Shown one piece after another: positions 1-7,544 of a stretch of DNA of 61,179 nt. Position 1 is the stretch's first letter; every line of letters starts with the position of its first letter. The notes under the pieces were generated by a model. The model made no database searches and had not been told where the DNA came from. It saw only the letters and a list, made by a program, of their open reading frames with translations. This DNA comes from Cetobacterium somerae ATCC BAA-474 (GTDB taxonomy: Bacteria; Fusobacteriota; Fusobacteriia; Fusobacteriales; Fusobacteriaceae). The translations under genes were made by a program, and so were the position numbers. The stretch lies in NCBI RefSeq assembly GCF_000479045.1, contig NZ_KI518116.1:1-61179 (forward strand), given 5' to 3'.

Positions 1-447
1 TGATAAGATTTCTTTTTTAAAATTATAAAATAACATAAAATTATATATTAAAAATATTACAGTCAACGAATTTAGAAAAATATTATTTTGTCGTAAATTG
101 CTCTTTGGTAAATAATTTAGAAATAATTCAATAGGCTCTTTCTCTTTTTTCAAATGATATTTTTCAGTCAAAAATTTTTTTTCTTGAACCTCTAAAATAT
201 AATTTTTTCCTTTAGTATTAAAACTAGCATAGCCATCTAAATAGCTGTCTAATTTAATTTTTTCTAAGTTTTTATCCTCATTTTTATATAAAAAAATCTC
301 CTCTTGATTTTTATTAAAAAAATCTATACTTTCTCTATTGTTAGATATTTTTATATAATTATCACTATCTTTTGATAAATATGTTAAAAATGATAGAATT
401 GTTAGAAATATTAAAGTATATATTCCCATCCTTTTTTTTATATCCAT
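1..447 (-). CDS. Truncated membrane protein of unknown function (3' end lies outside the window)
   Basis: An open frame of 149 codons runs from an ATG at 447 to the window edge with no stop, so its C-terminus is missing. The start follows a strong GAGGAGGGGG ribosome site. Residues about 7-25 form a hydrophobic helix, a soluble Lys/Glu/Asn-rich stretch of roughly 100 residues follows, and a second hydrophobic helix appears near residues 128-143. This gives a topology of helix, exposed domain, helix. I recognise no family; a membrane sensor or small envelope protein are both possible. It is preceded by a terminator and a structured RNA (580-654), which suggests riboregulation. Confidence 0.6.
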   Translation of the reverse strand, partial: MDIKKRMGIYTLIFLTILSFLTYLSKDSDNYIKISNNRESIDFFNKNQEEIFLYKNEDKNLEKIKLDSYLDGYASFNTKGKNYILEVQEKKFLTEKYHLKKEKEPIELFLNYLPKSNLRQNNIFLNSLTVIFLIYNFMLFYNFKKEILS

Positions 448-538
448 TCCCCCTCCTCATAATTTTAAACATTTAATTATTTATAACTTGTTTTATTATA
501 TCATTTTATCCTTTATTAATTAATATCTTCACTAAAAT

Positions 539-569
539 AAAACCCCCCTCAGAAACTGAGGGGGGTTTT
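539..569 (-). terminator. Strong intrinsic terminator/attenuator
   Basis: A perfect 14-bp stem (AAAACCCCCCTCAG with its complement) closes a 3-nt loop and is followed on the minus strand by TTTTATTTT. It separates the structured RNA at 580-646 from the truncated gene at 447, so it could act as the expression platform of a riboswitch or simply end a small RNA. Confidence 0.85.
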
Positions 570-579
570 ATCTATTTCT

Positions 580-654
580 AGACGTCGGGGCACTTCAAAC
601 TTTAACACAACGTTAAATGTTTCAAGGGTAAGTTTCCTTACGTCTTAAATTATA
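580..654 (-). ncRNA. Candidate small structured RNA or riboswitch with its own -10 box
   Basis: Reading the minus strand, a TGTATAAT extended -10 lies at 649-656 and predicts a start near 642. The RNA then folds into a 5-bp GTAAG/CTTAC hairpin capped by a GAAA tetraloop (628-641) and a 10-bp hairpin with one bulge (597-622, loop GTTGT). The sequence GACGTC (581-586) can pair with the 5' end to close a junction. A strong terminator follows at 539-569. I could not assign it to a known riboswitch family. The pairing was done by hand. Confidence 0.45.
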
Positions 655-743
655 CATGTTTTTAGATTTTTTTAAAGTCCTTTAGAACATTAAGAGCGTT
701 TTCACACACAATTATTCAATTTCTACGAACATTTCTCTAGGAT

Positions 744-1682
744 TTAAATCTCCTCTCCACATCTTTTTAAAAGAGCTTCCCATCTTCTATCCACTTCATT
801 TTGCATCTCTTCTATTAAATGCTCATTTCCAGGTTTAAATAGATGAGCAAATCTTCCTTGATCTTTTATAAACTCTGTAATTGGAAGTTTATTTTTAGGT
901 TTATAAGATAATTTCCACTCTCCATTTATAACTTCAAATAGTGGCCAGTAGCAAGTTTCAACAGCTAACTTACACATCTCCATAAGTTTTTCTGTTGAAT
1001 ATCTCCATCCTCTTGGACATGGAGCTAATACATTTAAAAATGCTGCTCCCTCTGTATAAATAGCTTTTTCTGATTTTTCGTGTAAATCTTTCATATTTCC
1101 TAAAAACGTTGTTTGAGCAACATACGGAATATTATGATCAGCAATAATAGCTGTTAAATCCTTTCTACTTTGAACCTTTCCATTACTATCCTTACCAATA
1201 GGTGAAGTTGTTGTATCAGCATATCTCGGTGTAGCTGACGATCTTTGGATACCTGTATTCATATATGCTCCATTATCATAGCATACATAAACCATATCGT
1301 GTCCTCTTTCCATCGCTCCAGAAAGTGATTGGAATCCTATATCATAAGTTCCTCCATCTCCTCCAAAAGCTATGAATTTATATGTATCATCTATTTTTCC
1401 ACGTCTTTTTAAAGCATTGTAAGCTCCCTCTACTCCACTTAAAGTTGCTCCTGCATTTTCAAAAGCACTATGAATAAATGAATCCTTCCAAGCTGTATAT
1501 GGATACATAAATGTTGAAACCTCTAAACATCCAGTGGCATTTGCAATTACTGCCTTATCCTCAACTTTTAAAGCTCTTAAAACTCCTCTTACTGCAACTC
1601 CTGCTCCACATCCAGCACAAAGTCTATGTCCTCCAGTTAATCTCTCTGGTTTATTCATTTCCTCTTTAAAATTGTATGCCAT
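744..1682 (-). CDS. porB: 2-oxoacid:ferredoxin oxidoreductase, beta (TPP-binding) subunit
   Basis: This subunit binds thiamine diphosphate and one [4Fe-4S] cluster and carries the catalytic centre that oxidises a 2-oxoacid, probably pyruvate, to acyl-CoA and CO2 while reducing ferredoxin. Visible features are the cluster cysteines C22 and C25 in CAGCGAG, C52, a further Cys in the APCPRGW segment near residue 221, and the TPP/Mg motif GDGG at 108-111 followed by a YDNGAYMNTG segment. At 312 residues it matches the family. It is the last gene of a gamma-delta-alpha-beta operon, starting 4 nt after the alpha subunit stop. Substrate choice between pyruvate and branched-chain 2-oxoacids cannot be fixed from sequence alone. 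Confidence 0.93.
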   Translation of the reverse strand: MAYNFKEEMNKPERLTGGHRLCAGCGAGVAVRGVLRALKVEDKAVIANATGCLEVSTFMYPYTAWKDSFIHSAFENAGATLSGVEGAYNALKRRGKIDDTYKFIAFGGDGGTYDIGFQSLSGAMERGHDMVYVCYDNGAYMNTGIQRSSATPRYADTTTSPIGKDSNGKVQSRKDLTAIIADHNIPYVAQTTFLGNMKDLHEKSEKAIYTEGAAFLNVLAPCPRGWRYSTEKLMEMCKLAVETCYWPLFEVINGEWKLSYKPKNKLPITEFIKDQGRFAHLFKPGNEHLIEEMQNEVDRRWEALLKRCGEEI

Positions 1683-1686
1683 CTTA

Positions 1687-2937
1687 CTACCCCCTTACTC
1701 CTAAGTGTCTGTAAACTCTACCAACTTCAAAATCAGCTGTATGTGCTAAAAGCAATTCTGGGTTGTAAGCTATTTCCACTTGATCCTCTATAAGTTGTTT
1801 TGCGTGTGCTTCATAAAGAAGTTCGTTAAATACTCCTTTTATAGTATCTACAGTTACATCTCTTCCACCTAATCCATACACATAGTTAAACATCTCTGGT
1901 CTATCGTGTGAATCATAAAGTGCTGATCTAACCTCAGCAAAAAGCGGTCCTCCAGCTCCAGAGAATCCCTCACATTTATCCATTACACCAACAACTTTTA
2001 TTCCTGTTAAGCTGTATTTTAATTCATCAAATGGGAATGGTCTAAATACTCTAATTTTAATAAGTCCAACTTTTTTCCCCTCTGCTCTTAACTCATCAAC
2101 AGCTTCTTTAGCTGTTCCAGCAGTTGAGTTTATAAGTACTATAGCTACATCTGCATCTTGCATCTTATACTCCTCAAAGAATGAGTATTTTCTTCCTGTT
2201 AATTTTTCATAATCTTTTGCTACCTCTTTTATAACATGTCTTGCGTTTATCATAGCATGAGCTTGCTGAACTTTATGCTCCATATAGAAGTTAGCTGTAT
2301 CGTATGGTCCATGAGCTATTGGTCTAGCTGAGTTTAATAGATAATCCTCTGGATTATACTCTCCCACAAAAGCCTTTACCTTATCATCTTCTAAAAGCTC
2401 TATATTTTCAACAGCGTGAGATGTTATAAATCCATCTTGGCAAACCATTGCAGGAAGCATAACTCTTGGATCTTCGGCTATTTTTACTGCTTGAATATAG
2501 TTGTCATACGCCTCTTGATTTGTTTCACTATATATTTGAATCCAACCAGTGTCTCTAGCCCCCATTGAATCACTGTGGTCTGCATTTATATTAATTGGTC
2601 CAGTTAAAGCTCTGTTTATAAGTGCCATAGTTATAGGTAATCTCATTGAAGAAGCTACATATAACATCTCCCACATTAAAGCAAGTCCGCATGACGAAGT
2701 AGCTGTCATTGTTCTAGCTCCTGCTGCTTGAGCTCCTATAGCTGCTGACATTGCACTATGCTCTGATTCCACTGGAATAAACTCTGTATTTACATTTCCA
2801 TCTGCTACATACTTAGAGAAGTATTGCGGTACCTCAGTTGATGGTGTAATTGGAAATGCTGGCATTACATCTGGATTTATCTGTCTCATGGCTGTGGCTA
2901 CAGCTTCGTTTCCTGACATTCTCTCTCTTATACTCAT
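1687..2937 (-). CDS. porA: 2-oxoacid:ferredoxin oxidoreductase, alpha subunit
   Basis: This is the alpha chain of the heterotetrameric enzyme. It holds the pyrimidine-binding half of the TPP site plus a transketolase C-terminal-like domain. The N-terminal GNEAVATAMRQINPDV segment, the PITPSTEVPQYF motif and the later GGPLFAEVRSALY region are typical. Its 416 residues are slightly longer than many homologues (about 390). It lies 14 nt downstream of the ferredoxin-like delta subunit and 4 nt before beta, so the subunits should be made together. The separate-subunit form resembles archaeal and Thermotoga enzymes rather than the single-chain pyruvate:ferredoxin oxidoreductase found in many anaerobes. 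Confidence 0.93.
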   Translation of the reverse strand: MSIRERMSGNEAVATAMRQINPDVMPAFPITPSTEVPQYFSKYVADGNVNTEFIPVESEHSAMSAAIGAQAAGARTMTATSSCGLALMWEMLYVASSMRLPITMALINRALTGPININADHSDSMGARDTGWIQIYSETNQEAYDNYIQAVKIAEDPRVMLPAMVCQDGFITSHAVENIELLEDDKVKAFVGEYNPEDYLLNSARPIAHGPYDTANFYMEHKVQQAHAMINARHVIKEVAKDYEKLTGRKYSFFEEYKMQDADVAIVLINSTAGTAKEAVDELRAEGKKVGLIKIRVFRPFPFDELKYSLTGIKVVGVMDKCEGFSGAGGPLFAEVRSALYDSHDRPEMFNYVYGLGGRDVTVDTIKGVFNELLYEAHAKQLIEDQVEIAYNPELLLAHTADFEVGRVYRHLGVRG

Positions 2938-2951
2938 TTTCCTCTCTCCTC

Positions 2952-3254
2952 CTAAGCCTTTGTAAACTCTATCGCTTTAAATGGGCATACTGCAAAACAA
3001 ACTCCACACCCTTTGCAGTGATCCTGATCAAAATCTAGTCTTTTTCCATCTTTAACTGGAATAGCTGAATCTGGGCATACTGGGATACATAGTAAACATT
3101 GCTTACAATTCTCATCAATAAAATCAACTTTCATTGTTCTCCAGTCACCAGTTTTAAAGTTTTCAGCACTTCCAGCTTCATATACTACTCCACCAGGAGT
3201 TATCTCTTGCCAAGTTATAGTTTCATCTATTATTCTACCGTTTTTATTTTTCAT
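2952..3254 (-). CDS. porD: 2-oxoacid:ferredoxin oxidoreductase, delta (2[4Fe-4S] ferredoxin) subunit
   Basis: This small 100-residue protein carries two [4Fe-4S] binding motifs, CKQCLLCIPVCP and CKGCGVCFAVCP, in its C-terminal half. It relays electrons from the catalytic beta subunit toward external ferredoxin. The N-terminal 45 residues match the usual extension that docks onto the other subunits. Its start overlaps the last base of the gamma stop codon, so translation is coupled. Gene order gamma-delta-alpha-beta is the classical por arrangement. Confidence 0.94.
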   Translation of the reverse strand: MKNKNGRIIDETITWQEITPGGVVYEAGSAENFKTGDWRTMKVDFIDENCKQCLLCIPVCPDSAIPVKDGKRLDFDQDHCKGCGVCFAVCPFKAIEFTKA

Positions 3255-3829
3255 TATCCTTCCACCTCATCCATTGAACGCTTTAACGCACACATATTCC
3301 CCTCTAAAACTTGAGGTTTAGTACTAAATTTATGTTTAAATGACTCTTCCATATTTTTTATAAATTCAGCTTCTGGTATAAGTTCACTAACTTTTACAAC
3401 TGCTCCAAGCATCGGTGTATTTGGGAAATATTTTCCTAAACACTCTTCAGATATCTTTCTAGCATTGCATGTATAAAGTCTTCCTGTATAACCTCTTAAT
3501 TCAGCTCTTAACTCCTCAGGACTTCTCTCACTATTTACAATTATAGCTCCGCCCTCTTTAAGACCTTTTTCCACTTCAATTGCTTTTATTAAAGTTTCAT
3601 CCACTACAACTACAAAGTTTGGTTCATAAATATTTGAATGAACTCTAATTGGTTCATTTCCTATACGATTATAAGCTGTTATTGGTGCTCCCATTCTCTC
3701 TGGTCCATACTCAGGAAAACCTTGAACATACATCCCACTACTAAATGCTACATCTGCTAATAGAAGAGAAGCTGTTTTTGCACCTTGTCCACCTCTACCA
3801 TGCCATCTGATTTCTACCATTTTACTCAT
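3254..3829 (-). CDS. porG: 2-oxoacid:ferredoxin oxidoreductase, gamma subunit
   Basis: This is the gamma chain, which binds coenzyme A in related enzymes. The opening RWHGRGGQGAKTAS motif and the GFPEYGPERMGAPI segment are diagnostic of the POR_gamma family, and 191 residues is the usual length. ATG at 3829 is used here; an in-frame ATG three codons later is equally possible. It is the first enzyme gene of the operon, 16 nt after the YheO-type regulator, with no visible promoter or terminator between them. Confidence 0.92.
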   Translation of the reverse strand: MSKMVEIRWHGRGGQGAKTASLLLADVAFSSGMYVQGFPEYGPERMGAPITAYNRIGNEPIRVHSNIYEPNFVVVVDETLIKAIEVEKGLKEGGAIIVNSERSPEELRAELRGYTGRLYTCNARKISEECLGKYFPNTPMLGAVVKVSELIPEAEFIKNMEESFKHKFSTKPQVLEGNMCALKRSMDEVEG

Positions 3830-3845
3830 GATCTACCATCCTTTT

Positions 3846-4490
3846 TTAAATTTTGCTTAAATAACGATATATTGTTGATTCAGAAACATTTAAAGCTTCT
3901 GAGACCTCTAAAACTCCACCTCTTAAATCAAATATCCCCTTTTGGTGAAGTTTTTTTATAACATTAAGTTTCTCCTCCCCCTCTATCTCTTTCCAAGATA
4001 CTCTACCTTTTAAAATCTCTAGTAAAGCCTTGTTTATCATCTCTTTTATAGAGTTTGGAAAATCCACTTCTGTTACTAACTCTTTTTCATCTTTTAAATT
4101 TAGACCAAAATTTGCCATACTCTCCATTTGATAGGCTATGTTTAAATAACTACTCACATCTACATTTACACATATCATTCCAATAATATTCCCATCTATA
4201 TTTTTTATAAAAAATGTTGAGGATCTAAGAATTTTTCCTCCCACAACACCTTTTGAGTTTGTTATAAACTCTCTATCATCATAGAGTCTCTCTTTCAAAA
4301 TTTTTAATCCAAATTCACTCATAGGAGAACCTATCTCTCTTCCACTCACATGGTTGTTGAATATCTCGATACTAGAACTACTTATATCTGTTAAATCATG
4401 AAGAACTACCTCTACATTTTCTCCATAACATTTAGACATAAATCTTGCTACTTTTCTGTACTCTTCTAAGATCTCTAAGTCTCCTTTCAA
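3846..4490 (-). CDS. YheO/DauR-type transcriptional regulator (PAS-like domain plus HTH)
   Basis: The first 120 or so residues match the YheO-like PAS domain, including VEVVLHDL and a late GMICVNVD strand. The last 25 residues form a helix-turn-helix of the HTH_22 kind (VSEALNVSESTIYRYLSKI). Family members such as DauR regulate amino-acid catabolism. The gene starts at TTG behind an AGGAGGGGG site and is the first cistron of the por operon, reading straight into the gamma subunit. It is therefore a good candidate to control the enzyme, sensing a 2-oxoacid or amino acid; that ligand is inference. Confidence 0.85.
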   Translation of the reverse strand: MKGDLEILEEYRKVARFMSKCYGENVEVVLHDLTDISSSSIEIFNNHVSGREIGSPMSEFGLKILKERLYDDREFITNSKGVVGGKILRSSTFFIKNIDGNIIGMICVNVDVSSYLNIAYQMESMANFGLNLKDEKELVTEVDFPNSIKEMINKALLEILKGRVSWKEIEGEEKLNVIKKLHQKGIFDLRGGVLEVSEALNVSESTIYRYLSKI

Positions 4491-4519
4491 ATTAATCCCC
4501 CTCCTTTTTCCAATATAGG

Positions 4520-4548
4520 TATATACCCCACGCTCTTCAAAAAGTCAA
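4520..4548 (-). promoter_or_regulatory. Promoter of the regulator-por operon
   Basis: On the minus strand a TTGACT -35 (4543-4548) and a TATATA -10 (4520-4525) are separated by exactly 17 nt, about 30 nt upstream of the TTG start at 4490. This fits a housekeeping sigma factor promoter and supports the regulator being co-transcribed with por. Confidence 0.65.
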
Positions 4549-4602
4549 AAAAAATTTTCTTACAATAAGAATTTTTTTCTCATTTTCCATATTCAATAAA
4601 AA

Positions 4603-4620
4603 AAGGGAGTTTCCTCCCTT
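4603..4620 (-). terminator. Intrinsic terminator of the YjiH-type gene
   Basis: On the minus strand AAGGGAG-GAAA-CTCCCTT forms a 7-bp stem with a tetraloop followed by a run of Ts. It starts within the stop codon region of the upstream gene and isolates it from the por operon. Confidence 0.8.
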
Positions 4621-5959
4621 AATTTGCTAATAATCCTATTTTTAACATGAACAGTCCAACTCCATATATCATTGGAAAAGCCACTATACTTCTTAAGAAA
4701 AATATTTTCATTACATCAAAAAAATTAAACCCTATTTTTGAATTCATAAGAATAATTCCAGTCTCACTAAAATATATCAATTGAGAAAAAGTTAGTCCTC
4801 CAATTACAAATCTAGCCAATTCACTTGGACAATCTTTAATAAATACAGCTGGTAACCACATATCTGTAATTCCTATTATCATAGATGGAGCCATATACTG
4901 AGCTATCTCTCTTTCAAAACCTACAAATTCTAAAAATGGTACCATAGGTGCTGTTATTACTTGAAAAACTATTGTTTTCTCTGCAAGAACTAACCCTATT
5001 GTTCCTATTAACATTATAACAGGAGTAAACGTTACGTATATTGTTAAAACCTTTAAAAATGAATCCTTTAAAACCTTTGTAGCCTTTGTTCTTCCAGCTA
5101 CATCTGAAGCCAATCTTAAAGCGTAACTCATACTCGTATCTCTTTCATTTGGAGCTTCACCCTCTTTATAGTAATTATCTTTAAACTTTTTTAAAGGAAG
5201 TCTTGAAATCACAACTCCTGTTAAAATTGTACAAACTACAATAGAGCCATAAAAATATCCAAATATATGTGATAACCTTAATAAATCTGCCATCATTATA
5301 GCAAATGATATCCCAACTAAAGAGAACGATGTAGCTATTATCGCCGCTTCTTTTTGAGTATAATACCCTTTTTCATATTGTTGATCTGTAACTACAATTC
5401 CAATAGTTCCATCTCCTACAAAAGATGCTAGAGCATCTATTGCTGCATACCCAGGTACTCTAAATAACTTTCTCATATATGGAGCGATTAAAGTTCCAAT
5501 AAACTCAACTAATCCAAAAGATGTAAGAAGTGGAATTAGCATAACTTCAAGTAAAAAAGTTACTAAAATAGTTGGAAGTAGTTCATTTATCATCATTAAA
5601 CCAGTTCCTTCATCTGCTACTACATCACCTATTACATTGGGTAAAAAATTATATGCTATTAAAATTAAAGACAGTGCTCCAATTATTCTAACTATTGATA
5701 CAAATTTACTACTTATAAAAAATTCGTCCAAAACTCTATCATTAAAAGTTTTCTTTTTTATTCCAAAAATAGTTCCAAATATGGTGACCACAGCAAATCC
5801 TATCATAAAGGACTTAACTACTCCCACATATCCATTAACTATATAACTTTTTATGTGTCCTAAAAGCATTGCTGATTCTCCTCCAATTACAATTGGAACT
5901 AGAAACAGCCAGATTCCCATAAAAGAATAAAATCCGAATTTAAAAGTATTGATTACCAC
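4619..5959 (-). CDS. YjiH-type membrane protein with nucleoside-recognition (Gate) domains
   Basis: This is a 446-residue polytopic membrane protein with about ten hydrophobic segments. The pattern VGDGTIGIVVTDQQYEKGYYTQKEAAIIATSF and a second half-repeat near residues 330-400 (PSMIIGITDMWLP) fit the Gate domain family represented by YjiH. Its transported substrate is not established. A GTG start at 5959 is chosen because GGGAGG lies 7 nt upstream. A long structured leader with a terminator and an operator-like palindrome at the promoter precede it, so expression is probably tightly controlled by a small molecule and a repressor. Confidence 0.75.
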   Translation of the reverse strand: MVINTFKFGFYSFMGIWLFLVPIVIGGESAMLLGHIKSYIVNGYVGVVKSFMIGFAVVTIFGTIFGIKKKTFNDRVLDEFFISSKFVSIVRIIGALSLILIAYNFLPNVIGDVVADEGTGLMMINELLPTILVTFLLEVMLIPLLTSFGLVEFIGTLIAPYMRKLFRVPGYAAIDALASFVGDGTIGIVVTDQQYEKGYYTQKEAAIIATSFSLVGISFAIMMADLLRLSHIFGYFYGSIVVCTILTGVVISRLPLKKFKDNYYKEGEAPNERDTSMSYALRLASDVAGRTKATKVLKDSFLKVLTIYVTFTPVIMLIGTIGLVLAEKTIVFQVITAPMVPFLEFVGFEREIAQYMAPSMIIGITDMWLPAVFIKDCPSELARFVIGGLTFSQLIYFSETGIILMNSKIGFNFFDVMKIFFLRSIVAFPMIYGVGLFMLKIGLLAN

Positions 5960-6141
5960 TATCGCCTCCCTATTTTTTAGTCAAAAAAAGAGCGCACAAA
6001 GTACGCTCTCAAAGATAACAAATAACAAAATTCTCGAATATTGTTATGGCAGCGTCACAATATTTATGTTCACAGGGTTATAACGTCTTTGCCATCGGCC
6101 TTAGGCTCAGTTTATAAAGGTGAACTAATATTAAAATTTTA
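5960..6141 (-). promoter_or_regulatory. Structured 5' leader of the YjiH-type gene; candidate riboswitch with attenuator
   Basis: From a predicted start near 6141 the minus-strand RNA can form a long-range stem GTTCAC (6120-6125) with GTGAAC (6068-6073), and an 8-bp hairpin AATATTGT/ACAATATT (6037-6064). The loop of that hairpin carries TGCCAT (6046-6051), which can pair with ATGGCA (6090-6095) in the junction as a pseudoknot. An intrinsic terminator follows at 5983-6008, ahead of the GTG start. This is the layout of a transcriptional riboswitch. I could not place it in a known family, and the folding was done by eye. Confidence 0.5.
5983..6008 (-). terminator. Attenuator hairpin before the YjiH-type gene
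   Basis: GAGCGTAC-TTT-GTGCGCTC forms an 8-bp stem (one G-T pair) followed by seven Ts on the minus strand, about 25 nt before the GTG start. Its position inside the leader suggests conditional termination rather than simple gene-end termination. Confidence 0.75.
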
Positions 6142-6142
6142 T

Positions 6143-6160
6143 AATGCATTATGATGCATT
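6143..6160. promoter_or_regulatory. Operator-like palindrome overlapping the -10 of the leader promoter
   Basis: AATGCAT-TATG-ATGCATT has perfect 7-nt inverted arms and covers the -10 hexamer. A dimeric repressor bound here would block the promoter. The cognate regulator is unknown. Confidence 0.5.
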
Positions 6161-6176
6161 TTCGTTATTTTGTCAA
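6148..6176 (-). promoter_or_regulatory. Promoter of the YjiH-type gene leader
   Basis: A consensus TTGACA -35 (6171-6176) lies 17 nt from a CATAAT -10 (6148-6153) on the minus strand, predicting transcription from about 6141 and a leader of roughly 180 nt. Confidence 0.7.
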
Positions 6177-6204
6177 TATATTATTTTTTATTTTTATACT
6201 GCTT

Positions 6205-7398
6205 TTAAACTAACTCTAAACCATTTCTTAAATCTGTAATTATATCCTCTACATCCTCAAGTCCTACAGAGATTCTAACTAATCCATCAGTGATTCCTGC
6301 AGTTAATCTCTCCTCTCTTGTATATGGTGAGTGAGTCATTGAAGCTGGGTGTTGAATAAGTGTCTCTGTATCTCCTAAAGAAACTGCTAGAGAACAAAGT
6401 TTTAGATTATTTAATAGAGTTTTTCCTGCATCCATTCCACCTTTTAGTTCAAAGGCAAAAATTCCTCCAAAGTCTTTCATCTGTTTACATGCAATTTCGT
6501 GTCCTGGATGTGTTTTTAATCCTGGGTAAAACACTGTTTCAACTTTAGGATGAGTATTTAAAAACTCCGCTACTTTTCTAGCATTAGAACAGTGTCTTTC
6601 CATTCTAATCTCTAAAGTTTTCATTCCTCTAATTATGTAGTAAGCGTCCATTGGACTTAAAACTGCTCCAGTCATATCTTTTACTCCAACAAGTCTAACT
6701 TGAGTTACTAAATCCATTTTACCTACAACAAAACCTGCTATTACATCTCCATGTCCATTTAAATATTTTGTAGCCGAGTGAACAACAACATCTGCTCCCA
6801 GTGTTAAAGGTTTTTGACAATACGGTGTTGCAAATGTATTGTCCACTACAACTAATATATTATCATTGTGTGTGTGAGCTATTTTTGAAACTGCTTCTAT
6901 ATCAACAATTTTCAGATTTGGATTTGCTGGTGTTTCTAAATAAACAACTTTTGTATTAGCTTTTAAAGATCTCTTTACAGCTTCTAAATCTGAAGTATCT
7001 ATAAATTCTACATCTATTCCAAATTTTGTTAATCCATGACTAAGCAGTGCAAATGTACATCCATAAAGTGTTTTGTCTGCTAAAACATGGTCTCCAGCTT
7101 TTAAAACTGTCCACATTACTGAAGCTATTGCTCCCATTCCTGAAGCTGTGGCCAGTGCTGCTTCTCCCTCTTCTAAAAGAGCCAACTTTTTCTCTACAAC
7201 TGTTACTGTAGGGTTCCCCAATCTTGAATAGATATATCCCTCTTCCTCTAAAGCAAATCTTTTCCCCCCTTGCTCAGCTGAATCAAATATAAATGTTGAT
7301 GTCTGATAGATTGGTGTAGCTAAAGTTCCAAACGGATTTTTCTCACTTCCACCATGAATCGCTATTGTTCCAAAACCATTTTTCATATTTTTATCCAT
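6205..7398 (-). CDS. megL: Methionine gamma-lyase (PLP-dependent)
   Basis: This Cys/Met metabolism PLP enzyme cleaves L-methionine to methanethiol, ammonia and 2-oxobutyrate. The PLP lysine sits in SATKYLNGHGDV, and the Tyr-Gly-Cys motif in TLYGCTFALLSHG carries the active-site cysteine typical of methionine gamma-lyase rather than cystathionine enzymes. The length of 397 residues matches. Fusobacteria are known for methanethiol production by this enzyme. The 2-oxobutyrate formed is a plausible substrate for a ferredoxin-linked oxidoreductase such as the por complex nearby, which is inference. An AGGAG site precedes the ATG. Confidence 0.9.
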   Translation of the reverse strand: MDKNMKNGFGTIAIHGGSEKNPFGTLATPIYQTSTFIFDSAEQGGKRFALEEEGYIYSRLGNPTVTVVEKKLALLEEGEAALATASGMGAIASVMWTVLKAGDHVLADKTLYGCTFALLSHGLTKFGIDVEFIDTSDLEAVKRSLKANTKVVYLETPANPNLKIVDIEAVSKIAHTHNDNILVVVDNTFATPYCQKPLTLGADVVVHSATKYLNGHGDVIAGFVVGKMDLVTQVRLVGVKDMTGAVLSPMDAYYIIRGMKTLEIRMERHCSNARKVAEFLNTHPKVETVFYPGLKTHPGHEIACKQMKDFGGIFAFELKGGMDAGKTLLNNLKLCSLAVSLGDTETLIQHPASMTHSPYTREERLTAGITDGLVRISVGLEDVEDIITDLRNGLELV

Positions 7399-7520
7399 AA
7401 TAACTCCTCCCTATGAAACCTATTTTTAACACAATTATACCTCTTTTAACTCTTAAAGCAAGGTTTCAAAGGAAAAACTGTTATATAACAGTTTTTTATA
7501 AAAATATTTAGAAAAATAAA

Positions 7521-7542
7521 AGTCAGATCTTTCGATCTGACT
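7521..7542 (-). terminator. Intrinsic terminator of mgtE
   Basis: AGTCAGATC-GAAA-GATCTGACT is a perfect 9-bp stem with a GAAA tetraloop followed by TTTATTTTT on the minus strand, just after the mgtE stop. Confidence 0.9.
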
Positions 7543-7544
7543 CT

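Noticed and set aside
2549-2731. Short plus-strand open frames inside porA and many other genes
   Set aside because: They lie antisense or out of frame to strongly conserved genes, lack ribosome sites and show no recognisable domains.
6050-6110. c-di-GMP-I-like string on the plus strand (CACAGGG ... GGCCTTAGG)
   Set aside because: The required GNRA-capped hairpin and CGCAAAG core are missing and no plus-strand gene lies downstream.
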